A stretch of DNA of 64,000 nt from the NCBI GenBank assembly GCA_023150875.1, contig JAKLKC010000019.1:41756-105755 (forward strand), in the 5' to 3' direction. Both the position numbers and the translations under genes were made by a program. Under the pieces are notes generated by a model. That model was given only the letters and a program-made list of their open reading frames with translations. It was not told the DNA's origin and made no database searches. Source of the stretch: Myxococcota bacterium. GTDB lineage: Bacteria; Myxococcota_A; UBA796; UBA9615; JAKLKC01. Of the stretch, positions 42,056-49,703 are shown one piece after another (within the stretch, counting starts at the first letter, position 1; each line of letters starts with the position of its first letter).

Positions 42056-44470
42056 TCACCCGAGGCGGAAGCTCGCCAGCCACTCCGGCACGTCCCGGAG
42101 GTCGAAGTGGAGCCGGCCGCGGGCCATGACCTCCCCCTCCCGGCGCAGCTCGGTGTGGAGGGTCGTCATGCCCGGCGGGGCGAAGCCCGGGGCGTGCTTC
42201 TCGCCTCGCAGCGTCCAGCGCGAGCCGTCGTCGGCCTCGAACGACAGGTCGTAGAGCAGGTTCGACCGGGCCCGCAGGGGGCGGAGCGCCAGGGATCCCC
42301 GGCAGGGGCGGGAGGCGGCGATCCCGGCAACCGTCACCGTGCCTTCCAGCCCGCAGGTGCCCCCCCTCTCCCCGATGACCTGGCCGAGGCCGGCCTCCAG
42401 GGCAACGTCCACGGTGAAGCTCGTGGCGAGGCTCTCCCCAGTGCGGGCGTCGTCGCACGACCCCGCCATCGTCTCCCGGAACGCGATCCGGCGGCGGGCG
42501 GGGGCACCCCGCCCGGGGGCGCGCCCCTCGATGCGCCTCTCCACGAAGGCCGCCGCCCGCTCCGAGAGCGCCATGATGGTCACCTGGGGGTTGACCCCCA
42601 GCGGCCCCGGCACCGCCGAGCCGTCGCACACGAACAGCCCCTCGACGTCGTGGGTCTCGTGCTCCGGCGACACCACGAAACGCCGCGGATCGGCGCCCAT
42701 CTGGCAGGTCCCGAGGGGGTGGTAGGCGCTGATGTCGAAGTGGCGCGCCCTGACCCTTCCCGGCCCCTCCCTCGCCATCCGCTCCACGTCCGCCAGGCCA
42801 TCCAAAGTGCCGAACCCCGCGACCGCCGGGTGGACGCTCCTGGCCCCGGCCGCGAAGAAGATCCGCGCCAGCACCTCCTGTCCCCGCAGCATGGTGAGCA
42901 CGTCGGCGTCCCCCACCCGATAGCTCACCCGGGGCTCGGCACCGGTGCCCAGGGTCACCCTCCCCCGGGACGACTCCCGCACCATGAAGCCGAAGCTGGC
43001 GAGCCGATCGAAGCCCTCCACCTCCTCCGTCCAACTCCGGCCGAGGGACGAGAAGGTGCCGGCAGCGATCTCCAGGGGCACGAAGCCCCCCTCGAACCTC
43101 AGCCCCTGGCCGACGAACTCGTCCACCGCGTAGCCCTGGGGAACCTCGGTCCAGCCGCGGATGGGCTCGTCGAACCTCGCCCAGGCATAGGACGTGGGGT
43201 GGATCGTCAGGCCGCGCCCCACCTGACCCGAGGAGTTGGCGAGGCCGTTCCTCAGGAGGAGGGCCGGCGTGTGGAGGGCCCCGCACGCGAGCACCACCGT
43301 CTTCGCCCGGACCACCAGGCGGCGCCTCCCTCCGTCCGGCGCCACCGCGAACGCCTCCACGCCCACCGCCCGCCCCCCCTCCCGCAGGACCCGCTCCACC
43401 CTCGCGTCGTGGTAGAGCACCGCGCCCCGCTCCAGGGCGAGGGGGACGTAGCTGACGTTGGTGGAGCGCTTGGCGTCGGTGGGGCATCCGAAGCAGCAGA
43501 CCCCCTGGGCGTCACAGCCCGGCGCGTTCCGCGCCAGGGGGCCGTGGGCGTAGCCGAGGGCGTCGCAGCCCCGGGCGATCACCCTCGCCACCCCCCCGAG
43601 GACCTCCGGGGGGGACGGCGCCACCCCCAGCACCTCCTCGACCCTCTCGAAGAAGGAGTCCAGGGAGCCGGGGCCGAGGGCGTCCAGTCCGTTCTCCAGC
43701 CGCCAGCGCCGGAGCACGTCGCCCGGGGTGCGATAGCACGTCCCGGAGTTCACCGTCGTCGTCCCGCCGACGGAGCGCCCGACGGGCACGAGGATCAGGG
43801 TGTTCCCCATCGCCAGGGTCAGGCCCGACTGGCGGTAGAGCTTCCGGTGGAGGGCCAAGGGGCGCCCGGCGAAGTCCTTGCGGGTGAAGTGGCTGCCCTC
43901 CTCCAGCAGCACCACCCCGTGCCCCCGCTCCGCGAGGCGAGCCGCCACCGGCGCCCCCCCGGCCCCGGTCCCTACCACGACGCAGTCCGCCTCGATCTCG
44001 ACGTCCTCCGGCAGGGACCGGGCGTCGGTCATCCGCTGCTGCCAGCGGTGCCGCTCCTCGGCCACCGGCGTGGTCCGGGGGACCTCCATCCCCAGGGACC
44101 TTTCCAGGGCGGGGTCGTCGACCCGGGCCATCTTCAGGGGCCCACAGACCGCCCGCACCAGCCACGCGGTCTCCCCCCGGGCGGCGAGCCGCTCGAGCGC
44201 CCGGCCTCGCCGCTCCGCGGGCAGGCGAGAGAGGCGTCCCCCGACGAGGGGCAGGGCCGCGGCGTCCAGCGCCGACAGCAGCACCCCGTAACCTCGCAGG
44301 ACTCTTGGCGAAATGCCACCAAGCAGCCGCTCCGTCGCCTGGACGGTCCCGGCGTCCGGGGGCCCGAGGACACGCCCCGCGGGGGTGGCGACCTGGGCGA
44401 CGCTCAGGAGGATCCGCCGGGCGTCGGGCCCGAGGCCGGGGTCCTCCGGGGTGGGGAAACCGTGACTCAT
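42056..44470 (-). CDS. GMC-family FAD-dependent oxidoreductase with extra N- and C-terminal domains
   Basis: 804 residues from ATG 44470. The first 120 residues are a helical extension with no known motif. The FAD-binding Rossmann motif is VVVGTGAGGAPVAARLAERG, then VLLEEG. VGRSVGGTTTVNSGTCYRTP is the GMC signature region. A Cys-rich stretch (CDAQGVCCFGCPTDAK) resembles that of long-chain alcohol oxidases. The C-terminal GMC block has YHPLGTCQMG and GVNPQVTIMALSERAA, including the catalytic His region. Residues about 650-804 form a beta-rich domain also seen in some cholesterol-oxidase-like members. The substrate is probably a hydrophobic alcohol or sterol-like molecule; not assigned. It stands alone. 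Confidence 0.88.
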   Translation of the reverse strand: MSHGFPTPEDPGLGPDARRILLSVAQVATPAGRVLGPPDAGTVQATERLLGGISPRVLRGYGVLLSALDAAALPLVGGRLSRLPAERRGRALERLAARGETAWLVRAVCGPLKMARVDDPALERSLGMEVPRTTPVAEERHRWQQRMTDARSLPEDVEIEADCVVVGTGAGGAPVAARLAERGHGVVLLEEGSHFTRKDFAGRPLALHRKLYRQSGLTLAMGNTLILVPVGRSVGGTTTVNSGTCYRTPGDVLRRWRLENGLDALGPGSLDSFFERVEEVLGVAPSPPEVLGGVARVIARGCDALGYAHGPLARNAPGCDAQGVCCFGCPTDAKRSTNVSYVPLALERGAVLYHDARVERVLREGGRAVGVEAFAVAPDGGRRRLVVRAKTVVLACGALHTPALLLRNGLANSSGQVGRGLTIHPTSYAWARFDEPIRGWTEVPQGYAVDEFVGQGLRFEGGFVPLEIAAGTFSSLGRSWTEEVEGFDRLASFGFMVRESSRGRVTLGTGAEPRVSYRVGDADVLTMLRGQEVLARIFFAAGARSVHPAVAGFGTLDGLADVERMAREGPGRVRARHFDISAYHPLGTCQMGADPRRFVVSPEHETHDVEGLFVCDGSAVPGPLGVNPQVTIMALSERAAAFVERRIEGRAPGRGAPARRRIAFRETMAGSCDDARTGESLATSFTVDVALEAGLGQVIGERGGTCGLEGTVTVAGIAASRPCRGSLALRPLRARSNLLYDLSFEADDGSRWTLRGEKHAPGFAPPGMTTLHTELRREGEVMARGRLHFDLRDVPEWLASFRLG

Positions 44471-44666
44471 CGGTCACCATTTTGACCCTCCGCCCCCTCG
44501 GGCGCAAGGGGCTTCCGCAGGGGACCCGGATCACAATGTCGGGATCGCCAGCACCCCCACCGCCAGCCCGCAGTTCTCGGACGGCCCGCGGAAGGACATC
44601 GACGCCGAACGGCTTGTCATGGTGCGCGGCGAGGACGGGATGGGGTGGGGGGAGCGGGGCTGCGGT

Positions 44667-44700
44667 CAACGCGGAGGCGCGGAGGCGCGGAGGCGCAGAG
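44667..44700 (+). repeat. CGCGGAGG repeat block
   Basis: AACGCGGAGGCGCGGAGG followed by further GCGCGGAGG/GCGCAGAG units; about four units of nine bases. It is the inverted partner of the block at 44891-44916. Confidence 0.7.
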
Positions 44701-44890
44701 CGGGGGTGGGGCGTGAACGACGGCAGCGGCCCTCGTGATGAACTTCGCGAGCGCCGCGTGACCCAGGGCATCTGCCGCGCCGTCAACGGCCTCTCCGGCT
44801 GAACCGAACCCGTCCACCCCTCCCCGTCGCCGCGTTCCACCCTCTCGCCACCACGCCCATGCCCCAACGTCACGGCCTGCCCCAGCCCCC

Positions 44891-44916
44891 CTCCGCGTCT
44901 CTGCGTCTCTGCGTTC
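44891..44916 (-). repeat. CGCAGAGA repeat block, inverted
   Basis: Read on the minus strand it is AACGCAGAGACGCAGAG followed by ACGCGGAG, closely matching the block at 44667-44700 in inverted orientation. Confidence 0.7.
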
Positions 44917-44940
44917 AATCCTGATCTTCTTGTATCATAA

Positions 44941-44968
44941 CTCCGTGTCCTCTGTGTCTCTGTGGTTC
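44941..44968 (-). repeat. CACAGAG repeat block
   Basis: On the minus strand: AACCACAGAGACACAGAGG followed by ACACGGAG. Same unit type as at 22291-22342. Confidence 0.65.
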
Positions 44969-45052
44969 ATTTCATCGGCCGCGGTGAACACCCTCACCGG
45001 TGTAACGATCCCCTGTCCCCGACCGCCCAGACCGCATCGAGTCCAGCACCCT

Positions 45053-47011
45053 TCAGAGACACAGCCCGAACCAAGGCACCCCCGGCGCGGCGTACTGGAT
45101 GACGCAGGACCCCCCAGGAGCGCACGGGTCCAGCACCGCGTCCGGATCGCACAGGACATAGCAGCGCCCCGTCACCCAGGAGCAGAACGAGCCGGGTTCG
45201 CACGCCAGGTCGGGGACGTCGTACGAGCACGTCTGGCCGGCGGTGCGTGGTCCCCCCGGGATGCACGCCGATGTGTCAGCGTCCATGGGCGCGCAGGCCA
45301 TCCCGTACTCGGAGGGGGCGCAGTCCTGGGCGTACAGGTCGCAGCCCTCCTCTTCGTGGCAGACGCCCTCCGGGGCGGAGAGACCGTCCGTGGGCATGCA
45401 CCAGCTCGTCACGTCGCATGCGCCGGACGCGGCGTAGAGGGGGGCGCACTCCGGGCGGCAGCGGCGGGCGACGGCGTCGCACGCGAGCCCCGGGGTGCAG
45501 TCGGCGGCCTCCAGGCAGATCGCCCCCTCCGCCCCCGGGCCGGCGTACGGATCCGCGGTCAGGAGCGCGGCGCGCTCCCAGGGGATCCCCCGGCGGACGA
45601 CCGTCTCGATGTCCGCCAGGGCGTGGACGTCCGCCACGGGGTCCGAGGCCAGGACGACGAGGTCGGCGGGGGAACCCGCCTCCACCCGGCCGCCGGGAAG
45701 CCCCAGCACCTCTCGGGCGGTCAGGGTCGCGGCGGTCAGGGCCTCCAAGGGCGTCCAACCGAGGTCGACCATCGCCTCCAACTCCCGGTGCAGCCCCATG
45801 CCGTGGGGCACGAAGTAGTAGCCGGCGTCGGACCCCGGAAGCAGCGTGGCCCCCGCCCCGCGGAGGGCGGGCAGGTTCTCCCGCGCCGCCTCGGCCCACT
45901 CCGCCGACGCCTCGGCCCAGCCGGCCTCCAGGACCTCCGGGTGGGCGCGGACGTACACCCAGTTGTCGATCACCCCCGGCCCCGCCACGAGGTGCGGGTC
46001 GGCCAGGTCGGTGTCGCCGGCCAGGACGTCGACCACCGCCTGGAAGGCGGAGACCGTCGTGTGGACGCCGCGGGCGGCGGAGGCGGCGGAGAGGGCCGCG
46101 GCGTCCATGGGACCGGCGAAGGCGGGATGGGCCAGGACCTCCACGCCCGCCGCCACCGCGTCCACCATGTCGGCGTCGGCGTCCACGTGGGCGAGGACCG
46201 GCGCGCCGGTGGCGACGACCTCCGCCAGGGCGTCCAGGTCCAGGCGCGGCGTCGGCCACGGGGTGAACGCGGCGTCGGCCAGGGCGACCTTCAGGGCGTC
46301 GGCCCCCCGGTCCAACAGGCCCGCGGCGGCGGCGCCAGCGGTGCCGGGCTCGACGAAGAGGCAGAGATCGGGGTCGGCGTGAGACTCGCAGGGGTGAGAG
46401 AGGACGGCGGTCAGGAAGGGACCGGTGGCCAGCACGTCCGGCCCCAGCAGGTCCCCCGCGGCGATGGCGTCCCGGGCCTCGAAGAGGACCTCAGGGCCCC
46501 CTGCGTCCAGCACCGCGGTCACGCCGTGGTACAGCGACGCGGCGAGGTTGGAAGCCAGGGGATCCCCGGTCCAGATGGTGGCTCCGGAGTGGGCGAGGTG
46601 GACGTGGGAGTCCACCAGCCCCGGGACGACGAAGCGTCCCGGCAGGTCCAACACCTCCGCATCCCCCGGCCAGGGGCCCCCCGCGTCGCGGACGCCGAAG
46701 ACCGTGTCGCCGGAGATCAGGACCGCGCACCCCGGGCGCGCTCCCCCCGCGTCCACCACCGTCACGGAGTCGAGGACCCTCAGGCCGGCGGGGAGAGCCG
46801 GGGGCTCGGTCGTGTCGTCGTCGGGAGGCTCGGTGTCGTCGTCGGGACCGGCAGAGTCGTCGTCTGGGGCGCTGGAGTCGTCGTCCTGAGTGCCGGTGTC
46901 GTCGTCCGGCCCAGGATCGCCGCCCGGTCCCGCAGGGGGCCCGCAGGCGGACGCCAGGGCGAGGGCCACCAACGGACCGCCGAGGCGCCGCCGGGGTTCG
47001 AGCCTTCCCAT
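45053..47011 (-). CDS. Amidohydrolase lipoprotein with Cys-rich C-terminal region
   Basis: 652 residues from ATG 47011. Lipobox ASAC (Cys23), then an Asp-rich linker of DDDS/DDDT units (about 30-70). The amidohydrolase barrel (about 75-475) has all metal ligands expected of the imidazolonepropionase-like group: DSHVHLAH, Lys in DALKVALAD, His in VLAHVDAD and VLAHPAF, and Asp in LLPGSDAGYY. It ends with the typical GRVEAGSPADLVVL segment. The last 170 residues carry more than 20 Cys in short spaced pairs (CLEAADCTPGLACD, GRCYVLCDPDA), likely a disulfide-rich surface module. By family it hydrolyses a cyclic amide or peptide; the substrate is unknown. The next gene upstream has the same lipobox, Asp-rich and Cys-rich style. 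Confidence 0.85.
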   Translation of the reverse strand: MGRLEPRRRLGGPLVALALASACGPPAGPGGDPGPDDDTGTQDDDSSAPDDDSAGPDDDTEPPDDDTTEPPALPAGLRVLDSVTVVDAGGARPGCAVLISGDTVFGVRDAGGPWPGDAEVLDLPGRFVVPGLVDSHVHLAHSGATIWTGDPLASNLAASLYHGVTAVLDAGGPEVLFEARDAIAAGDLLGPDVLATGPFLTAVLSHPCESHADPDLCLFVEPGTAGAAAAGLLDRGADALKVALADAAFTPWPTPRLDLDALAEVVATGAPVLAHVDADADMVDAVAAGVEVLAHPAFAGPMDAAALSAASAARGVHTTVSAFQAVVDVLAGDTDLADPHLVAGPGVIDNWVYVRAHPEVLEAGWAEASAEWAEAARENLPALRGAGATLLPGSDAGYYFVPHGMGLHRELEAMVDLGWTPLEALTAATLTAREVLGLPGGRVEAGSPADLVVLASDPVADVHALADIETVVRRGIPWERAALLTADPYAGPGAEGAICLEAADCTPGLACDAVARRCRPECAPLYAASGACDVTSWCMPTDGLSAPEGVCHEEEGCDLYAQDCAPSEYGMACAPMDADTSACIPGGPRTAGQTCSYDVPDLACEPGSFCSWVTGRCYVLCDPDAVLDPCAPGGSCVIQYAAPGVPWFGLCL

Positions 47012-47054
47012 GGGGGTCTGGCCTCCAATCCAACCCGCCCGCGCCCGAGACGCC

Positions 47055-48194
47055 TCAGTCGTCGTATGGGGCGGGGCCGAGGTAGCGCTCGGACGCGAAG
47101 TGCAGGGTGTGGCTGCCCTCGGACATGTCGACGTGGAAGTGGTCGTCGTGGTCGTCGTTGTACTCGGGGGTCAGGATGATGTTCCAGATCCAGGCGTCGT
47201 ACCAGCGGTGGACGGCGTCGAACAGGAAGAGGCCCTCGTCGGTTTCAGGCGCCGCGTCGCCGTCCTCCCAGTGGTCGTAGACCGTGACGGTGGTGCCGTC
47301 GTGGAAGGTGAACCCTCCGATGTCGATGGCCCGGCCGAGGGCGTGCTGGGACAGGGTCGAGGTGCCGCTGATGGTGCGACAGTTGTAGGTGCCGATGTGG
47401 ATCAGCTCGGAGACCCCCTCGGGGGCGACGTCCAGGGCGGTGTCGGCGATGGCGTGGGCGGTGTCGCAGTCCACCAGCACCCGGTCGGGCTCGGAGTGGG
47501 ACACGTAACGGATCTCGACGCCCAGCACGGGAGGGACGAGGTAGAGGGGGTCCTGGAGGTGGCAGGTCAGCTCGGGGTGGTCCGCGGGGTGGTCGTCGGC
47601 GACGAAGGTCGGCTCGAACGCCAGGCCTCGGTCGGCCAGCTCCTGGTAACAGGCGGGCAGCTCCGAGGCCCGCCCCGCGAGGCAGGCCCAGCCCTCGGTC
47701 CCGGGCTCGTTGGCGCGGGAGACCCGGGCACAGCCGTAGCCGTCCCGGCACCCCGTGGGCGGGTACAGCTCGAAGTCGCAGCGGGAGTGGCAGGCCCCGT
47801 CCCCGAGGGCGGCGGCGGAAGGGGGGAGGCCACCGCCGTCGACGCAGAACGTGACGGGGTAGCCGTCCTCGTCCGGACAGTACAAGTCGCACGCCTGGGT
47901 ACACATCCCCGAGGGGAAGCCGTCGGTGAGGCACACCGCCCCGTCGTATGGGCAGTCCGTGACGTCTTCGCACGGGCTCCCGATCCAGCCGGGGAGCCCG
48001 GGATCGGGGGCCGTGTCGTCGTCGGCCACCTCGGGGGGCTCGAAGGGGGGCGCCGCCGTCCGGAGCCCGGAGACCGCGTCGTCATCGCCCCCGGGCGGGC
48101 TCGTGACGGGCGGCACGGCGTCGCCCTCCGACCAGCCGGGGGCGCAGGAGGCGGAGAGGAGGAGGCACGTCGTGAGGGCTGTGGCCTTCCGCAT
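47055..48194 (-). CDS. Extensin-like / M15-type peptidase lipoprotein
   Basis: 379 residues from ATG 48194; the frame is open further up only through the hexamer repeats. Lipobox LSASC (Cys17), Asp/Pro-rich linker with DDDA and DDDT, then a Cys-rich module (about 55-170; SPCEDVTDCPYDGAVCL, MCTQACDLYCPD). The C-terminal domain (about 210-379) has SQHALGRAIDIGGF and DDHDDHFHVDM, the HxxGxAxD and terminal HxD/H zinc-site pattern of M15 DD-/DL-carboxypeptidases and extensin-like C-terminal proteins. It probably cuts peptidoglycan peptides, its own or a foreign wall's (inference). It lies 43 bases upstream of the amidohydrolase lipoprotein on the same strand. Confidence 0.82.
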   Translation of the reverse strand: MRKATALTTCLLLSASCAPGWSEGDAVPPVTSPPGGDDDAVSGLRTAAPPFEPPEVADDDTAPDPGLPGWIGSPCEDVTDCPYDGAVCLTDGFPSGMCTQACDLYCPDEDGYPVTFCVDGGGLPPSAAALGDGACHSRCDFELYPPTGCRDGYGCARVSRANEPGTEGWACLAGRASELPACYQELADRGLAFEPTFVADDHPADHPELTCHLQDPLYLVPPVLGVEIRYVSHSEPDRVLVDCDTAHAIADTALDVAPEGVSELIHIGTYNCRTISGTSTLSQHALGRAIDIGGFTFHDGTTVTVYDHWEDGDAAPETDEGLFLFDAVHRWYDAWIWNIILTPEYNDDHDDHFHVDMSEGSHTLHFASERYLGPAPYDD

Positions 48195-48232
48195 GGGGAG
48201 ATTGTAGCGGAAGTGGGGGGTGGGAGGTGTGG

Positions 48233-48419
48233 GCACGAAGCGCGGGCACGAAGCACGAGCACGAGGCACGAGCACGAGGCGCGAGCCACGGGCACGAGGC
48301 ACGAGCGCGAAGCACGAAGCACGAAGCACGAGGCACGAGGCACGAGCACGTGGACGTGATCGCGGACGTGATCGTGCACGTGGACGTGATCGTGCGCGTG
48401 GACGTGGCCGCGAACGTGA
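48233..48419. repeat. Hexamer/dodecamer repeat array upstream of the M15-like gene
   Basis: Two sub-arrays. 48233-48349 has imperfect GCACGA/GGCACGAG hexamers. 48350-48419 has 12-base units GTGGACGTGATC with variants. It fills nearly the whole 251-base gap between the M15-like gene and the second amidohydrolase. No CRISPR-like spacers. Confidence 0.85.
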
Positions 48420-48445
48420 TCCTGCCCCCGGACGCGACCCGCCCC

Positions 48446-49438
48446 TCACCCCCCGATCCCGAACAACTCCCGCGCCGTACCCCCGAGGAGCCTCTCCCGC
48501 ACCTCATCGGACAGCCCCATCCCTCCGAGGCGCCGCAGCTCCCGGTCCCAGGCGTAGGGAAGGTTCGGGAAGTCCGAGCCGTACAGCACGCGCTCCGGTC
48601 GGACCCGGAGCAGGTCCGACACGTCGGGGCCCGGCAGGAAGCCCGCCAGGACCATGGTGGTGTCGAGCCAGAGGTTGTCGTGGCGCTCCAGCAGGGCCGC
48701 GTACTCCGCGAACTCGTCGGCGCCGAGGTGGGGGACGCAGAGCCGGAGGCGGGGGTGGTCCCGGAGCACCCTCTCGACCCTCCCGACGGCGCACAGGGAG
48801 TGGGGGTCGACACGGTAGCCGGGGCTGCTGGGCTCCCGGCCCGCGTGCATCACCAGGGGTAGCCCCGCCTCGGAGCAGGCGGCGTAGACCTCGTGGAGCG
48901 CGTCGTCGTCGGGGGCGAAGCACTGGACGTGGCAGTGGAGCTTCACCCCCCGGAGCCCATCGGCGAAGGCGTCCTCCAGGATCTCCCGGGCGCCGGGCTC
49001 GCCGGGGAACACGGTGGCGAGGCCCGTGACCCGGGGGTGGAGCCGGGCGATCCCGGCGACGTAGGCGTTCATCGACCGGGCGATCCCCGGCTTGTGGGCG
49101 TAGTGCAGCGCCACGATGCGCCCCACCCCTCGGGAGAGCAGGAACTCAATGACCTCAGGCGTCCGCAGCGGGTACCGGATGGGCCACCCCCAGCGCTCGA
49201 ACCACGCCCAGATCGCCTCGAAGAGCCGGTCGGGGAAGAGGTGGACGTGGGCGTCGACGACCTCGGGGAACGCCTCGGGCACCCGAGCCCCCTCTTCGTC
49301 GTGGAGGGCCGGAAGGGGCCGGGCGAGCATCGCGGCCGCGGGGAGCGGGACCGGGAGCGCGGCGGCACAGGGCAGGGGGCCGGGGGGATCGGGAACCGCC
49401 GCGGCGCTGGGGAGGAAGGGGGAAAGGGTGGCCGCCAT
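48446..49438 (-). CDS. Amidohydrolase-2 family (TIM-barrel) metal-dependent hydrolase
   Basis: 330 residues from ATG 49438; ATG 49330 is an alternative that removes a Pro/Ala-rich extension. DAHVHLFP gives the HxH pair. LHCHVQCF, LVMHAG, VPHLGADEF and YGSDFPNLPY supply the later His and the final Asp of amidohydrolase-2 enzymes (decarboxylases and hydrolases such as the ACMSD or PHP-like group). No signal peptide, so cytoplasmic. It is separated from the upstream divergent secreted protein by a region with a perfect 12-base hairpin. Substrate unknown. Confidence 0.85.
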   Translation of the reverse strand: MAATLSPFLPSAAAVPDPPGPLPCAAALPVPLPAAAMLARPLPALHDEEGARVPEAFPEVVDAHVHLFPDRLFEAIWAWFERWGWPIRYPLRTPEVIEFLLSRGVGRIVALHYAHKPGIARSMNAYVAGIARLHPRVTGLATVFPGEPGAREILEDAFADGLRGVKLHCHVQCFAPDDDALHEVYAACSEAGLPLVMHAGREPSSPGYRVDPHSLCAVGRVERVLRDHPRLRLCVPHLGADEFAEYAALLERHDNLWLDTTMVLAGFLPGPDVSDLLRVRPERVLYGSDFPNLPYAWDRELRRLGGMGLSDEVRERLLGGTARELFGIGG

Positions 49439-49465
49439 CGGCCCATGCTACCTCGGTCGCCCGGT

Positions 49466-49493
49466 GCCCGGACACCCGGGCGGGTGTCCGGGC
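49466..49493. promoter_or_regulatory. Perfect 12-bp inverted repeat between divergent genes
   Basis: GCCCGGACACCC (49466-49477) and GGGTGTCCGGGC (49482-49493) are exact complements around a GGGC loop. There is no T-tract. Placed 28 bases upstream of the minus-strand amidohydrolase start and 210 bases from the plus-strand gene, it could be an operator or a 5' mRNA hairpin. Confidence 0.5.
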
Positions 49494-49553
49494 GGTGCCC
49501 CCCCGGGACCGCGGGACACCGCGGGGTGCGGCACCTCGTCCACCACTTTCCTG

Positions 49554-49583
49554 TTGCGGCGGCCTCGGCCGTCCGAGTAGATT
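49554..49583 (+). promoter_or_regulatory. Candidate promoter of the secreted propeller gene
   Basis: TTGCGG (49554-49559), an 18-base spacer and TAGATT (49578-49583), about 120 bases before GTG 49704. Moderate match to the housekeeping consensus. Confidence 0.3.
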
Positions 49584-49703
49584 CCCGCCCGTCGGGGACG
49601 GAGAAGGGCCTGCCCGAGGACGGCTCGCGCCGCCTTCGCGCCCATCCGCTGTGCGGGGATGGGCGCGGGGGTGGAGCCTCGCCGCCTCCGGCAGGAGTCG
49701 CCC

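Larger units (their letters stand above)
44471..45052. other. Long intergenic region with degenerate CGCAGAG/CTCTGTG repeats
   Basis: 582 bases between the GMC gene start and the amidohydrolase stop. It holds three repeat blocks (listed separately) in both orientations, with an AT-richer break near 44925-44940 (TTGTATCATAAC) unlike the rest of the window. No coding frame is convincing. Confidence 0.55.

Noticed and set aside
46985..47011. tRNA T-loop-like word GGGTTCGAGCC
   Set aside because: The flanking bases do not pair as a TpsiC stem and the word encodes the start of the amidohydrolase lipoprotein.
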